From assembly GCF_038007305.1 (NCBI RefSeq), contig NZ_JBBOWV010000001.1, positions 1-64,000 on the forward strand: 64,000 nt of DNA, in the 5' to 3' direction. The position numbers and the translations under genes are program-made. Under the pieces are notes generated by a model, which saw nothing but the letters and a program-made list of their open reading frames with translations, was not told the origin of the DNA and made no database searches. This DNA is from Solibacillus sp. FSL W7-1436 (lineage in GTDB: Bacteria > Bacillota > Bacilli > Bacillales_A > Planococcaceae). Positions 47,088 to 57,724 of this stretch are shown here, one piece after another (within the stretch, counting starts at the first letter, position 1; each line of letters starts with the position of its first letter).

Positions 47088-48590
47088 TTGGGCTCATTTC
47101 TAAAAGGAACATTATTTTTAATGTTTGTCATATTTATTTCAAAATGTCTTGGGTTTATGTACAGAATGCAGTTTATGCGTATAGCAGGGGAGGAAGCAGT
47201 CGGTCTCTATATGACGGCTTATCCGACATTTATATTTTTCATTTCGCTTATTCAATTAGGTATTCCGATTGCCATATCGAAGCTGATTGCAGAATACCAT
47301 GCAAAACGGAAAACAGAGCATGTCACATCCGTAATGAAAACTGCACTCAAAATTTCAGCCATTTCGATTATTCTATTTAGCCCATTCATTTATTTTGCTA
47401 TTCCTTATATCGCAAAAGTGCTTTTACATAATGAAAACCTTATTTTCACTCTTTATATTAGCCTTTTCACAATTCCGATCGTTATTTTTTCCAGCCTGAT
47501 AAAAGCATATTTGCAAGGTTTAGCGAAAATTGCACCAACTGCATGGGCGCAGCTCCTTGAGCAGCTTGTACGAATTGGCCTTATTATCTTATTATTGCCT
47601 TATTTCATTTCGGAATCCCCTGCATTGACAGCAGCAGCCGCAATGGGAATAACGGCAATAGGTGAAATCTTTTCGTTACTGTTTTTAGCGATTTTTTATA
47701 GACGCTCAAGCAAAAAATTTAAAAAGGGATCAACAGACACTTCCTTCACAAAACCGATTTTTAACATTGCATTGCCTTCAGCAGGAAGTAAATTATTTGG
47801 TACCTTCACCTGGTTTTTGGAACCGATCATATTCCTGAAAGCACTGACGGTTTCTGGATTGGCTGCAGGTGCCGCGACTACATTGTACGGTATCATCTCA
47901 GGTGTGCATATACCATTACTGCTGTTCCCGGCTTTCATACCTGCCGCATTGGCCATCGTTCTGATTCCTGCAGTAAGTAGCGCACTGGCGAGCAGTAATT
48001 ACCCATTGCTGAATAAACGCATTACACATTCATTACGGCTTTCTTCATTAATTGGCTGTATGGCTGCTACTGTGTTTTTCATTCACGGTGATGAGTTGAC
48101 AATGGTACTGTTCCATCTCGAGGAAAATCGTGGCTATATGAAAATACTGGCACCTATTTTTTATTTTTATTATATTCAAAGTCCGCTCCACTCCATTTTA
48201 CAAGCATTGGATGAAGCCCAGGCTGCCATGATGAACTCAATCTATGGGGGAATCGGGAAACTGTTTTTGCTGTTCTTCCTGGCCTCACAACCTGCCATTC
48301 AGGAAAAAGGAGCAATTATCGCAATAGGCTTTGGCGTATTGATCACATCTTTTCTTCACATTGCTTCCATTAAGCAGCAAAAGAAAATCAATGTCGGTTT
48401 CCGATTTTTCGTTCTGCCTTACGGAATTTTTATCCTTACATCGTTTGTGCAGCCTGTCATTGCCGCTGGATTACCGCTAATCATAAGCTGTTCTATCACT
48501 ATCGGGATTGTATTACTTCTACTGTTCCTTACTAGACAAATCCGTTTTACGGACTTCCAGTATCTACGTTCAATTTTTTCGCGCTCGTAA
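47088..48590 (+). CDS. spoVB: Stage V sporulation protein B (MATE/MVF flippase family)
   Basis: A 500-residue protein with about 14 membrane helices, required for spore cortex formation and thought to move lipid-linked precursors. FLKGTLFLMFVIFISKCLGF at the N terminus and FPAFIPAALAIVLIPAVSSALA are typical. The start is TTG at 47088 with GAAGGGAG about 14 bases upstream, longer than usual. Its end overlaps the convergent YetF gene by 21 bases. Confidence 0.92.
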   Translation: MGSFLKGTLFLMFVIFISKCLGFMYRMQFMRIAGEEAVGLYMTAYPTFIFFISLIQLGIPIAISKLIAEYHAKRKTEHVTSVMKTALKISAISIILFSPFIYFAIPYIAKVLLHNENLIFTLYISLFTIPIVIFSSLIKAYLQGLAKIAPTAWAQLLEQLVRIGLIILLLPYFISESPALTAAAAMGITAIGEIFSLLFLAIFYRRSSKKFKKGSTDTSFTKPIFNIALPSAGSKLFGTFTWFLEPIIFLKALTVSGLAAGAATTLYGIISGVHIPLLLFPAFIPAALAIVLIPAVSSALASSNYPLLNKRITHSLRLSSLIGCMAATVFFIHGDELTMVLFHLEENRGYMKILAPIFYFYYIQSPLHSILQALDEAQAAMMNSIYGGIGKLFLLFFLASQPAIQEKGAIIAIGFGVLITSFLHIASIKQQKKINVGFRFFVLPYGIFILTSFVQPVIAAGLPLIISCSITIGIVLLLLFLTRQIRFTDFQYLRSIFSRS

Positions 48591-49220
48591 TTGGACAAAC
48601 CACTTTCCGTCTTCATAGCTGCAGTAAAAAATATCCCGTATATTTGGATAGCCGTTAATCAATAATTCACGAACGAGCCATTCTTCATCTTTACCAATAA
48701 TTTTTAAATGTCTTTTATCAACATAGCCATCCAATATGAGAGGCAAAATAAATCCGCCCTGATTTTTTTGGTAAATCGATAGCTTTCCTGACTGCTCCAA
48801 AAAAGCGTAGGCAACATCCTGTACAGAACAGACTCCCTGTTCGCGTAATTGCTGGAGCAAGTCATCGAGATTATAGCGCTGCTTTTTCATCTCCATTTCA
48901 CAGATAAAACCGTCACGAATAACAAGAGAGGGATCGCCTTCAATAAAGTCACGCAGCTTTTTATTTTTTAGTATAATCCAGGAATTTAAATATTGAATCA
49001 AAAATAATAAGATAATAGGCAAAACGGCTTTGAAAAACTGCCGATCATAATCGTCCAATGCAATTGCTGCAATTTCACCCATCAAAACAAATATCGCCAA
49101 ATCTACAATACTGAGTTCACCCACTTCACGTTTGCCCATCAGCCGGAAAACAATGAGTAAAATAATATATAAAACAATTGTTCGAAATATAATTAATGTA
49201 TAATCTTCCAATTGATTCAC
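48570..49220 (-). CDS. YetF/DUF421 membrane protein (YrbG-like)
   Basis: A 216-residue protein with three N-terminal membrane helices (about 8-100, with RLMGKREVGELSIVDLAIFVLMGEIA) and a soluble domain with LRDFIEGDPSLVIRDG and NLDDLLQQLREQGV. B. subtilis YrbG belongs to the family and lies near yajC; function is unknown, with YetF proteins linked to spore coat and membrane in some species. It overlaps convergently with spoVB by 21 bases. Confidence 0.88.
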   Translation of the reverse strand: MNQLEDYTLIIFRTIVLYIILLIVFRLMGKREVGELSIVDLAIFVLMGEIAAIALDDYDRQFFKAVLPIILLFLIQYLNSWIILKNKKLRDFIEGDPSLVIRDGFICEMEMKKQRYNLDDLLQQLREQGVCSVQDVAYAFLEQSGKLSIYQKNQGGFILPLILDGYVDKRHLKIIGKDEEWLVRELLINGYPNIRDIFYCSYEDGKWFVQLRARKN

Positions 49221-49259
49221 CTCTCATACAATAGCTTGTTCTAAATTGCATGAAAGATA

Positions 49260-49299
49260 CAAAAAAGCTTGTGGAAAATAATTTCCACAAGCTTTTTTT
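49260..49299. terminator. Terminator of yajC
   Basis: AAGCTTGTGGAAA pairs perfectly with TTTCCACAAGCTT around four bases, flanked by A6 and T7 runs, so it can work in both directions. Confidence 0.92.
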
Positions 49300-49305
49300 G
49301 AACGT

Positions 49306-49566
49306 TTAAACCGATTCTATACGACCAATTGCTTGGCGTTCGAATTTTAAACGTGTATTTCCGTCAACGATTAAATACACAGTCGTATCTTCAATTGCAT
49401 CAACTTCTCCGTGTAAGCCACCTACAGTAACTACTTTATCACCACGTTTTAAGCTGTTTTGCATTGTAGCAGTCGCTTTTTGACGTTTTTGTGCCGGACG
49501 AATTAAAATGAACCACATCGCAACGAACATTACGATAATCGGTAAAAATTGTACTAAACCTTCCAT
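49306..49566 (-). CDS. yajC: Preprotein translocase subunit YajC
   Basis: An 86-residue SecDF-associated protein. One membrane helix (about residues 4-23, IVMFVAMWFILIRPAQKRQK) precedes a small beta domain with LKRGDKVVTVGGLHGEV. The ATG at 49566 is about 10 bases from GGGGG; a TTG two codons upstream is possible. It follows tgt in the conserved ruvA-ruvB-queA-tgt-yajC order. Confidence 0.95.
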   Translation of the reverse strand: MEGLVQFLPIIVMFVAMWFILIRPAQKRQKATATMQNSLKRGDKVVTVGGLHGEVDAIEDTTVYLIVDGNTRLKFERQAIGRIESV

Positions 49567-49694
49567 TTTCAAATTGCCCCCTTTCTCTATCTCTTTCTCA
49601 CTTACCTAGTATAGTATAGAATTGCGCGTTATTGCGCAAAAAACTCTTTTTTTTCTCAAAAAATTATAGTGAATTTCGGATTTCGAACATAATT

Positions 49695-50870
<1,176 letters not shown>

Positions 50871-50899
50871 CTAAAGTAAATACAGTACTTCGAATGAAA

Positions 50900-50925
50900 A
50901 CACCTACTAAGTTTAGTAGGTGTTG
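50900..50925 (-). terminator. Hairpin between queA and tgt
   Basis: ACACCTACTAA pairs perfectly with TTAGTAGGTGT with two bases between. Only TTTCATT follows on the minus strand, so termination may be partial. Confidence 0.55.
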
Positions 50926-50966
50926 CACAAATCATTATTGTATATAGGTTTTTGTTTAATTGCAAA

Positions 50967-52004
50967 TTACTTAGTCGGGCGGATAAACATGGCATCGCCA
51001 AAGCTGAAGAAACGGTATTTTTCCTTAACCGCTTGTTCATATGCATTCATAATTGTTTCCTTCGAAGCAAGTGCGCTGACAAGCATTACTAATGTCGACT
51101 TCGGTAAATGGAAGTTTGTGATGAGTCCGTCGATTGCTTTATATTCATATCCCGGATAAATGAAGATATTTGTCCATCCTTGTGAAGCGACAATTTTACC
51201 GTCATTTTTCGAAGCGACCGTTTCCAGTGTACGAGTTGAAGTTGTCCCTACCGATATAACCTTGCCACCTGCTTGTTTAACCCGTTCAATTACAGCTGCA
51301 GCCTCTTCTGTCACACTGTAAAATTCAGAATGCATATCGTGGTCCTCAATCGAATCCACACTTACAGGGCGGAATGTACCAAGTCCTACGTGCAGTGTAA
51401 TAAATACGACTTCAACACCTTTTGCTTTAATCGCTTCAAGCAAAGGCTGTGTGAAATGCAGACCCGCTGTTGGTGCTGCTGCAGAACCGCGCTCTTTCGC
51501 ATAAACCGTTTGATAACGATCTTGGTCATCCAACTTTTCACGGATATATGGCGGTAACGGCATTTCACCAAGTTGATCTAAAATTTCATAAAAAATCCCG
51601 TCATAAGTGAATTTAAAAGTACGGCCGCCGTGATCCAGCTCACCCGTACAAGTTGCTGTCAATAATCCATCGCCAAAAGTAACGACAGTACCTGTTTTTA
51701 CACGCTTAGCCGGCTTTACCAACGTCTCCCACTCATCGTCATTTGTCTGTTTTAACAGCAATAATTCAATGTTCGCACCTGTATCAGCTTTAACACCCAT
51801 TAAGCGTGCCGGCAATACACGTGTATCATTCAATACAAGGCAATCCCCTGCATTTAGCTCATCCAAAATATGACCGAATGTGTGATGCTCCAATTCCAGC
51901 GAATTCGGATTTACTACCATCAGACGACTCGCTGTACGGTCCAATAATGGTGTTTGGGCAATTAATTCTTCTGGTAAATAAAAATCAAAATCTTCTACTT
52001 TCAC
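50967..52004 (-). CDS. queA: S-adenosylmethionine:tRNA ribosyltransferase-isomerase
   Basis: A 345-residue enzyme that turns preQ1 in tRNA into epoxyqueuosine using the ribosyl part of [14 protein letters not shown] near the N terminus, the [10 protein letters not shown] motif and [16 protein letters not shown] are family hallmarks. The GTG at 52004 gives [13 protein letters not shown], which aligns with B. subtilis QueA; a TTG two codons earlier is less likely. Confidence 0.97.
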   Translation of the reverse strand: MKVEDFDFYLPEELIAQTPLLDRTASRLMVVNPNSLELEHHTFGHILDELNAGDCLVLNDTRVLPARLMGVKADTGANIELLLLKQTNDDEWETLVKPAKRVKTGTVVTFGDGLLTATCTGELDHGGRTFKFTYDGIFYEILDQLGEMPLPPYIREKLDDQDRYQTVYAKERGSAAAPTAGLHFTQPLLEAIKAKGVEVVFITLHVGLGTFRPVSVDSIEDHDMHSEFYSVTEEAAAVIERVKQAGGKVISVGTTSTRTLETVASKNDGKIVASQGWTNIFIYPGYEYKAIDGLITNFHLPKSTLVMLVSALASKETIMNAYEQAVKEKYRFFSFGDAMFIRPTK

Positions 52005-52019
52005 GTTCAAAACTTCCTT

Positions 52020-53024
52020 CTATTCATTTTGTGTCGGCGGATAACCGAAATGGTCGTAACAGAGATTTGTCGCAATTCGGCCGCGCGGTGTTCGTTGGAT
52101 AAATCCGATTTGCAGTAAATATGGTTCATATACATCTTCAATCGTAATGCGCTCTTCCCCGATTGATGCCGCTAATGCATCCAATCCGACAGGACCTCCT
52201 CCGAATCGTTCAATCATTGACTGCATCAGTTTATGATCGATATGATCAAGTCCACGTGGATCGACTTGCAGCAGTTCTAATGCCTGTTCAGCAAGACTTG
52301 TTGATACAATGCCATCCGCCAGGACTTGTGCATAGTCACGGACGCGTTTTAACAATCGATTGGCAATACGCGGTGTCCCACGGGATCTGCGGGCAATTTC
52401 AAATGCCGCATGTTTATCGAGCGCAACACCGAATAATTCGCCGGAGCGGACAACAATTTCCGCGAGTGACTGTTCATCATAATATTCCAGGCGGGATAAT
52501 ACCCCAAAACGGTCACGAAGCGGTGCCGATAAAGCACCTGCTCTCGTAGTTGCACCGACAAGTGTAAATGGAGGCAATTCCAGTCGTATCGAACGGGCTT
52601 CAGGACCTTTTCCGACAACGATATCAAGACAGTAATCTTCCATCGCCGAATATAGGACCTCTTCAATCGCTCTGGGCAGGCGATGAATCTCGTCGATAAA
52701 AAGTACATCTCCTGCTTCCAGGGAGCTTAAAATCGCCGCTAAGTCGCCTGGCCGCTCAATCGCAGGACCACTCGTCATCTTTACATTTACATCCATTTCA
52801 TTGGCAATAACGATTGCTAACGTCGTCTTCCCTAAACCGGGTGGTCCATAAAGGAGAACATGGTCAAGACTTTCCTGACGTAGCTTAGCGGCCTCGATAA
52901 AGATTTTCAGATTTTCTTTCACTTTATCCTGGCCTATGTATTGCGCTAGACGTTGCGGTCTTAAAGAAAGCTCAAACTGCTGCTCGGCATCTGTTGCTTC
53001 ACCAGAAAGTACACGGTCTGACAT
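52020..53024 (-). CDS. ruvB: Holliday junction branch migration helicase RuvB
   Basis: A 334-residue AAA+ motor. Walker [12 protein letters not shown] (about 56-66), Walker [19 protein letters not shown], sensor [18 protein letters not shown] and the winged-helix end with [18 protein letters not shown] are complete. AAGGAG precedes the ATG at 53024. It follows ruvA; ruvC is absent, as in Bacillus generally, where RecU cuts junctions. Confidence 0.98.
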   Translation of the reverse strand: MSDRVLSGEATDAEQQFELSLRPQRLAQYIGQDKVKENLKIFIEAAKLRQESLDHVLLYGPPGLGKTTLAIVIANEMDVNVKMTSGPAIERPGDLAAILSSLEAGDVLFIDEIHRLPRAIEEVLYSAMEDYCLDIVVGKGPEARSIRLELPPFTLVGATTRAGALSAPLRDRFGVLSRLEYYDEQSLAEIVVRSGELFGVALDKHAAFEIARRSRGTPRIANRLLKRVRDYAQVLADGIVSTSLAEQALELLQVDPRGLDHIDHKLMQSMIERFGGGPVGLDALAASIGEERITIEDVYEPYLLQIGFIQRTPRGRIATNLCYDHFGYPPTQNE

Positions 53025-53039
53025 GATTCTCACTCCTTT

Positions 53040-53660
53040 TTATTTCAATTTCAACAACAGCTTCAATGCCTGTTTAATATAGGCGTCTGTCGTCGTTAAC
53101 TTTTCGTCTTCACTTAATTGCGGTCTGATTTTGTCTAATTCTTTTTCTGAATAGCCTAATGCCACAAGTGCCAGCATCGCTTCCTGCAATTCATGCTCAT
53201 TCGGATTCACTCCGAATAATGGCAGTTCATTTTCCGCACTCGGTAACTCCATGTGATCAAGCAGCATGTCCAGCTTCCCTTTTAAATCGAGAATCATTTG
53301 ACGCGCCGTTTTCTTCCCGACGCCTGGAAAACGGATCAAAAATGCTTCATCTTCCATTTCAATTGCCTGGATGACTGACGTTGGATTTCCGCTCGCTAAA
53401 ATAGCAAGCGCACCTTTTGGGCCGATGCCAGATACTTGAATCAGCTTTTTAAATAATTCACGTTGCTCCAAACTATTGAATCCATATAAATTTTGGGCGT
53501 CTTCACGCACTTGCAATGACACATAGATTTGCTGTTCGCTTGCAGATGTACGGAATGCAAAGGGGTTTGGCGTGTAAAGCATCCATCCAATCCCTTGTTG
53601 CTCTAATACAATATATTCTGGGGTAACCCTAGTAACCTGTCCTTTTAAATAATCATACAT
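53040..53660 (-). CDS. ruvA: Holliday junction binding protein RuvA
   Basis: A 206-residue protein that binds four-way junctions and loads RuvB. An OB fold (about 1-62), helix-hairpin-helix motifs with QVSGIGPKGALAIL and FPGVGKKTARQMILDLKGKL, and the C-terminal RuvB-binding domain (ALVALGYSEKEL) follow in order. The ATG at 53660 follows GAGGG. Confidence 0.97.
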   Translation of the reverse strand: MYDYLKGQVTRVTPEYIVLEQQGIGWMLYTPNPFAFRTSASEQQIYVSLQVREDAQNLYGFNSLEQRELFKKLIQVSGIGPKGALAILASGNPTSVIQAIEMEDEAFLIRFPGVGKKTARQMILDLKGKLDMLLDHMELPSAENELPLFGVNPNEHELQEAMLALVALGYSEKELDKIRPQLSEDEKLTTTDAYIKQALKLLLKLK

Positions 53661-53730
53661 CGTTATATCCCTCACATTTCACGCTCTATTATAGCATAAG
53701 AACTGTGAATTACCGAACGTATGTTGCTTC

Positions 53731-53764
53731 AAAAAAAGAAAAGACCGTCCTTAAAGACAGCCTT
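53731..53764 (-). terminator. Terminator of the coat-associated kinase-like gene
   Basis: On the minus strand AAGGCTGTC pairs with GACGGTCTT using G-U pairs, and TTCTTTTTTT follows. Confidence 0.7.
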
Positions 53765-53814
53765 TAATAGTTTATCATATTCTTCTCCATCTAACATCGA
53801 TTATAAACTGCCAA

Positions 53815-54657
53815 TTAGTTTTGCAATGTATCAATTTGTCTTGCAAAAGAATCATAATGTTTCATCCAGTCATATACAATCGATTGAATAAACGGATAGC
53901 AGGAAAGCTTTTGCCGGTCGCTGAGTTTCAAATAGAATAGACATTCCCTTAATATTTCGTTCGGGAAAAATAAATAATGAAGCTTTTCCTGCGCTTTATG
54001 CAAATAATGATGGTCATCTACAAGTGGCTGTATTTCATACTGAACATGTGGCAATACGCGATGAAGCCATAAAATAATTTCATCTGACGCCTCTCCTAAA
54101 GAGGCTAAATCAAAATCAATTAGTTTCACGTCCTCGCCTTGTAACAACACATTATGATGAACAACATCCCCATGTAAAATTGTTTGCTTTTCACTCGGAA
54201 CTGTAATTTGAGCCATTAAACCTAAGGCATAGGAAGCATGGTTGACTAAAATATCATAATTGCTTTTTAATAAATGTCTCAGTTCTCTTTCATGATTGAT
54301 AAAACGCTCGAATCTCCTTGCCCACTTCTCCTGTAATTGATACGTGGACAAGATGCCCGTTTCCGCCCAAGGAATGACTTCTTTTGTTTCATGCAGTTTT
54401 TCGATTGCATGGAGGGAAAGCTGCTGATGTTCAAAACGTTTATACTCCGCACTTTTCCCTTCAAACCAAAACTGCTTTATTATATGTGGCTCTTCATTTT
54501 CAACAAGTGGAATATGATATGGAAATTGTATATTTTGAAGCTCTCGATGAATCGCTTTAACTTTCTGCGCAACATAACCATTTTCATAGTACTTCATAAA
54601 AAAGGACCCTTTATGTGTATCCCACTTCCAGCAATTTTCTTTAATTACTATTGACAT
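53815..54657 (-). CDS. APH-fold phosphotransferase, spore-coat associated (YsxE/CotS-like)
   Basis: A 280-residue aminoglycoside-phosphotransferase-fold protein. WKWDTHKGSFFMKYY is the N-lobe strand pair. ILHGDVVHHNVLL (about residues 161-173) holds the catalytic Asp and metal-binding Asn, and LIDFDLAS (about 178-185) the second metal ligand. CotS, YsxE and YutH of spore coats share this architecture. The ATG lies inside the last codons of safA (10-base overlap), and no Shine-Dalgarno is seen, so translation is probably coupled. A role in coat assembly fits the context; substrate is unknown. Confidence 0.8.
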   Translation of the reverse strand: MSIVIKENCWKWDTHKGSFFMKYYENGYVAQKVKAIHRELQNIQFPYHIPLVENEEPHIIKQFWFEGKSAEYKRFEHQQLSLHAIEKLHETKEVIPWAETGILSTYQLQEKWARRFERFINHERELRHLLKSNYDILVNHASYALGLMAQITVPSEKQTILHGDVVHHNVLLQGEDVKLIDFDLASLGEASDEIILWLHRVLPHVQYEIQPLVDDHHYLHKAQEKLHYLFFPNEILRECLFYLKLSDRQKLSCYPFIQSIVYDWMKHYDSFARQIDTLQN

Positions 54658-55727
54658 GATTTCGGCGGATGTGGCATTGGTGGCATTTGAGGCATGTTAT
54701 TTGCTGGATATGGCATCATTTGCTGCATTGTATTTTCCGGATACGGCATCATATGTGGGTGACAAGGGTTTGGTTGACGCATCATGTGGTCAATCTCTTC
54801 ATAATACTGGTGTACTAGGTGATCCCTATCCTGGCAATGATCTTTCTTTAAAGATGACTCTTCATGGAAAATCGGCTGCATCTGCATTTGCATCGGCACC
54901 GACATCGGCATTGGCTCCATACACATATTTGGTTGCATTTGCATCGGTGATTCCATTGCCATTTGGTTACATTTCGAACATACAGGCATTTGTGGCATCG
55001 GCATTGGTTGCATTGGCATTGGTTGCATCTGCATTGGAGATTCCATTGCCATTTGATGACATTTCGAACATACAGGCATTTGTGGCATTGACATCGGCAT
55101 TGGCATCGGCATTGGCATATGGTGACACGTTGGACACACGGGCATCTGCGGCATCGGCATTGGCATCGGCATTGGCATTGGCTGGATATATTGTGGTTGT
55201 TCGATAAAAATCGGTTGCTGCGGTTGCTGCGGTGGTTGTTGATCAACCGGTTGCTGTGGCATCGGCATTGGCTGCGGTACTGTCACCGTATTTTCAAATG
55301 TCGGCTGAACATGTACATGTGTTTGCCAGTTCGGCATTGGCATCGGCTGTGGTTGCTGGAAATAAATAATATCCCCTTGCCAAATTGGCTTTTGCGGCTG
55401 TGGCATTGGCTGTGGCATTGGCATCGGAGCTGGTGCTGGAGCAGGCGCTGGTGCCGGCTTAACCATTTGCTCTTTTTTCGGCGCTGGCGCCGGGGCTGGG
55501 GCAGGTGTTGGTATCGGCTGCTCTTTAACAGACTTCGGCTGTTCCTTCACAGGCTGCGGCACTTCTTTTTTAGCTGTCGTATCCGGTAAATAGATTTCCA
55601 TTCCCGGAACAATATAGTCAGGGTTTGCTAAATGGGCATTTAATCGCTTTAACTCATCAAAGCCAACCGCGTATTGTTTCGCGATTTTCCACAAAGTGTC
55701 TCCCTTTTGAACAATATGAACGCGCAC
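54648..55727 (-). CDS. safA: SafA-like spore coat morphogenetic protein with Met/Pro repeats
   Basis: A 359-residue protein. One LysM domain at the N terminus (about 1-47, VQKGDTLWKIAKQYAVGFDEL) precedes a Pro/Lys linker and then a long Met-Pro low-complexity region (about 85-359). That region has three CxxC copies, VCPTCHHM, VCSKCHQM and VCSKCNQM. The last two lie in duplicated units with AMESPMQMQP. SafA directs inner coat assembly and binds the cortex by its LysM. The GTG at 55727 follows AAGGAGGAAAGAA. It is divergent from niaR, as yrbA/safA lies near yrxA in B. subtilis. Confidence 0.86.
   Translation of the reverse strand: MRVHIVQKGDTLWKIAKQYAVGFDELKRLNAHLANPDYIVPGMEIYLPDTTAKKEVPQPVKEQPKSVKEQPIPTPAPAPAPAPKKEQMVKPAPAPAPAPAPMPMPQPMPQPQKPIWQGDIIYFQQPQPMPMPNWQTHVHVQPTFENTVTVPQPMPMPQQPVDQQPPQQPQQPIFIEQPQYIQPMPMPMPMPMPQMPVCPTCHHMPMPMPMPMSMPQMPVCSKCHQMAMESPMQMQPMPMQPMPMPQMPVCSKCNQMAMESPMQMQPNMCMEPMPMSVPMQMQMQPIFHEESSLKKDHCQDRDHLVHQYYEEIDHMMRQPNPCHPHMMPYPENTMQQMMPYPANNMPQMPPMPHPPKSCQ
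54860..55480 (-). repeat. Met-Pro coding repeat region in safA
   Basis: The DNA shows many tandem GGCAT and TGGCAT units on the plus strand, encoding MP and QMP runs. Larger blocks encode the CxxC-QMAMESPMQMQP repeat. Such tracts are prone to length change by slippage. A long antisense open frame across this region is a by-product of the repeat. Confidence 0.8.
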
Positions 55728-55851
55728 TTCTTTCCTCCTTTTCTCGTAATAGCATATGCACAAATTGTGCTATTGCCACAATGTTCACGCTTAGCAAGCG
55801 GTAAATATGATAAGATGAAAAGGAACCGGTATGCTAATTGAGGTGAATATA

Positions 55852-56379
55852 TTGAAAAAATTATTAGGTGAAGAACGGCGTCTGGAACTGCTTGCATTGT
55901 TAAAAACTGCTGATCAGCCGATGACAGGTACAGATTTGGCAAAGCATACAAATGTTTCCAGACAAGTCATCGTCAATGATATGAATTTATTGAAAGCACG
56001 AAATGAACCGATCGTAGCAACAAGCCAAGGGTATATTTATATGCACAACGTCCGGCAAACACGCCTTCAGCGAAAAATTGTCTGTATGCACAATCCAAAC
56101 GAAGCAAAAGAAGAACTTTTCATATTGGTCGATTGTGGCGTTACGGTCGAAAGCGTTATTGTCGAACATCCGGTATATGGAGAAATTACCGCTTCGATTA
56201 TGGTATCGAACCGCCTGGAAGTTGAGCATTTTGTAAAACGCGTCCAGGAAACGAACGCCCTGTATCTATCCGCATTAACGGACGGTACACACTTGCACGT
56301 CATTAGCTCGACTTCTGAAGAGAGCTTGAATCTGGCTGAAGAAAAATTACGCCAGCGCGGCTTCTTAATTGAAAACTAA
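55852..56379 (+). CDS. niaR: Niacin-responsive repressor NiaR (YrxA)
   Basis: A 175-residue regulator. An N-terminal winged helix (about 1-60, MTGTDLAKHTNVSRQVIVNDM) is followed by a 3H domain whose histidines appear in VEHPVYGEI, EVEHFVKR and DGTHLHVI. It represses NAD synthesis and niacin uptake genes when nicotinate is present. The TTG at 55852 is six bases from GAGGTG; an ATG seven codons upstream would cover that site. The nad genes that adjoin it in B. subtilis are not here. Confidence 0.92.
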   Translation: MKKLLGEERRLELLALLKTADQPMTGTDLAKHTNVSRQVIVNDMNLLKARNEPIVATSQGYIYMHNVRQTRLQRKIVCMHNPNEAKEELFILVDCGVTVESVIVEHPVYGEITASIMVSNRLEVEHFVKRVQETNALYLSALTDGTHLHVISSTSEESLNLAEEKLRQRGFLIEN

Positions 56380-56433
56380 GTTAAAACAGCTTATTCAAAA
56401 GACAGTCGTCCGATGAATAAGCTGTTTTAACTT
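56378..56433. terminator. Bidirectional terminator containing both flanking stop codons
   Basis: A perfect 20-base stem (AAGTTAAAACAGCTTATTCA and its complement) with a 16-base loop spans the ends of niaR and the convergent SEDS gene. The TAA codons of both genes overlap the outer edges of the stem. Confidence 0.85.
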
Positions 56434-57724
56434 ATGAATAATTCCGTTGTACTCCATATCCGGTAAAGCTTTTCCTGCGATATACACTTAGTGCAATCCC
56501 GATGACAAACGAATTTAATAATAGTGACGTAAAACCATAACTGATAAAAGGAAGCGATAATCCGATAATCGGCACCCAGCCAAGTATCATGGCAACAGAA
56601 TATCCAAACTGCATGCAGTAAAAAGATACCGCTCCAATTACAAGTAATTTCGCATAGGTACGGGGTAATCGGTTCACTTTCCAAAGTATACGAACGGCAA
56701 CGGCAAATAATACCGAAACGACGACAATTCCTGCAATATATCCGAATTTCTGAATAAGCAGTACTAAAGCGAAGTCAGTATGCCCTTCCGGAATATAACG
56801 AATCGTCTCCGCGCCAAACCATCCTGCTTCATTCAATGCATTTTTAACCGCCAGATAAACATAGCCTTCTGTTGTCGCATAGCTGGCCGGATCCAAAAAT
56901 GCGTAAAGCCGTACAAGCTGGTAATCGTGCAACTGAGGAATGATCAGGAACATGCTGCTTGCTATGAACCCGCTTACCGCTAAACTAGTCACAATTTTTG
57001 TCTTGGCGGAATAATCACTGACAAAAAATAAAACCGTCAATACCCCAGCATACAGGAAGGCTGCTAACAAGCTTGGCGCACTTAAAATAAACCATAATGG
57101 CAAAACAAATAAGATGATTAACTGCCAGCTTTTAAATTTCCCCTGCGTAAAAAAACCTGCCCAGGCAATGAACAGCATCGGTAAAACGGTCAAAGCCTGA
57201 ATCTGTATCGGTCCAGCCATTAAATAACTTTGGCCCTGCACTCTAACTGTCGGGAAATAATTTAATATTATTAACAGAATAAGTGCACTAAAATATAGTG
57301 CGAGACTGAATCGTTCCATCTTCCGATAATCGGTATACATTAGGACTGCGATCAATATTACGGCACATAGAAAGTGCAGCCATTTATTTCGTATAAAATA
57401 ATCGGTCATATCGGTTCCAAAAATGATTGTACTGTCGAATGATAAAATCGGGATAAAACTTGCACCTAAAAGAATGGCAACTAAACTAATCAGCAGCCAG
57501 TCAACTTTCGGCCGGTGAATTTTATCCATGGATTTTCCGATTTCTGACGGTGAACCCATTTCTTCGATTGCTTTACGTTCTGCTTCCTCCGGTGTATACC
57601 CTTTTTTTATCCATGCAATTTTCGAATGATCTATATGGTGCTTTAATTCGTCATATACATGAACCTGAGCTTCCTTCGATCGAATAAAGGCAGTGACTTT
57701 TCTTAAGAAGCTTTCACTCTGCAT
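56432..57724 (-). CDS. SEDS (FtsW/RodA/SpoVE) protein with N-terminal prefix domain
   Basis: A 430-residue protein. Residues 1-70 form a soluble helical domain (VYDELKHHIDHSKIAWIKKGY, AIEEMGSPSEIGKSMDKIHRP) of the permease-prefix/HAAS type that often accompanies PadR regulators. About ten membrane helices follow with SEDS signatures: GPIQIQ near 171, RLYAFLDP near 272 and IPEGHTDFALVLL near 311. The Asp in the latter (317) matches the catalytic Asp of RodA, so glycosyltransferase activity is plausible. It overlaps the PadR-like gene by 11 bases. Its role may be envelope stress or sporulation. Confidence 0.85.
   Translation of the reverse strand: MQSESFLRKVTAFIRSKEAQVHVYDELKHHIDHSKIAWIKKGYTPEEAERKAIEEMGSPSEIGKSMDKIHRPKVDWLLISLVAILLGASFIPILSFDSTIIFGTDMTDYFIRNKWLHFLCAVILIAVLMYTDYRKMERFSLALYFSALILLIILNYFPTVRVQGQSYLMAGPIQIQALTVLPMLFIAWAGFFTQGKFKSWQLIILFVLPLWFILSAPSLLAAFLYAGVLTVLFFVSDYSAKTKIVTSLAVSGFIASSMFLIIPQLHDYQLVRLYAFLDPASYATTEGYVYLAVKNALNEAGWFGAETIRYIPEGHTDFALVLLIQKFGYIAGIVVVSVLFAVAVRILWKVNRLPRTYAKLLVIGAVSFYCMQFGYSVAMILGWVPIIGLSLPFISYGFTSLLLNSFVIGIALSVYRRKSFTGYGVQRNYS

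Noticed and set aside
54656-55207. A 183-codon plus-strand frame in the safA region
   Set aside because: It is the antisense of the Met-Pro repeats, with low-complexity Ala/Ser composition and no RBS.
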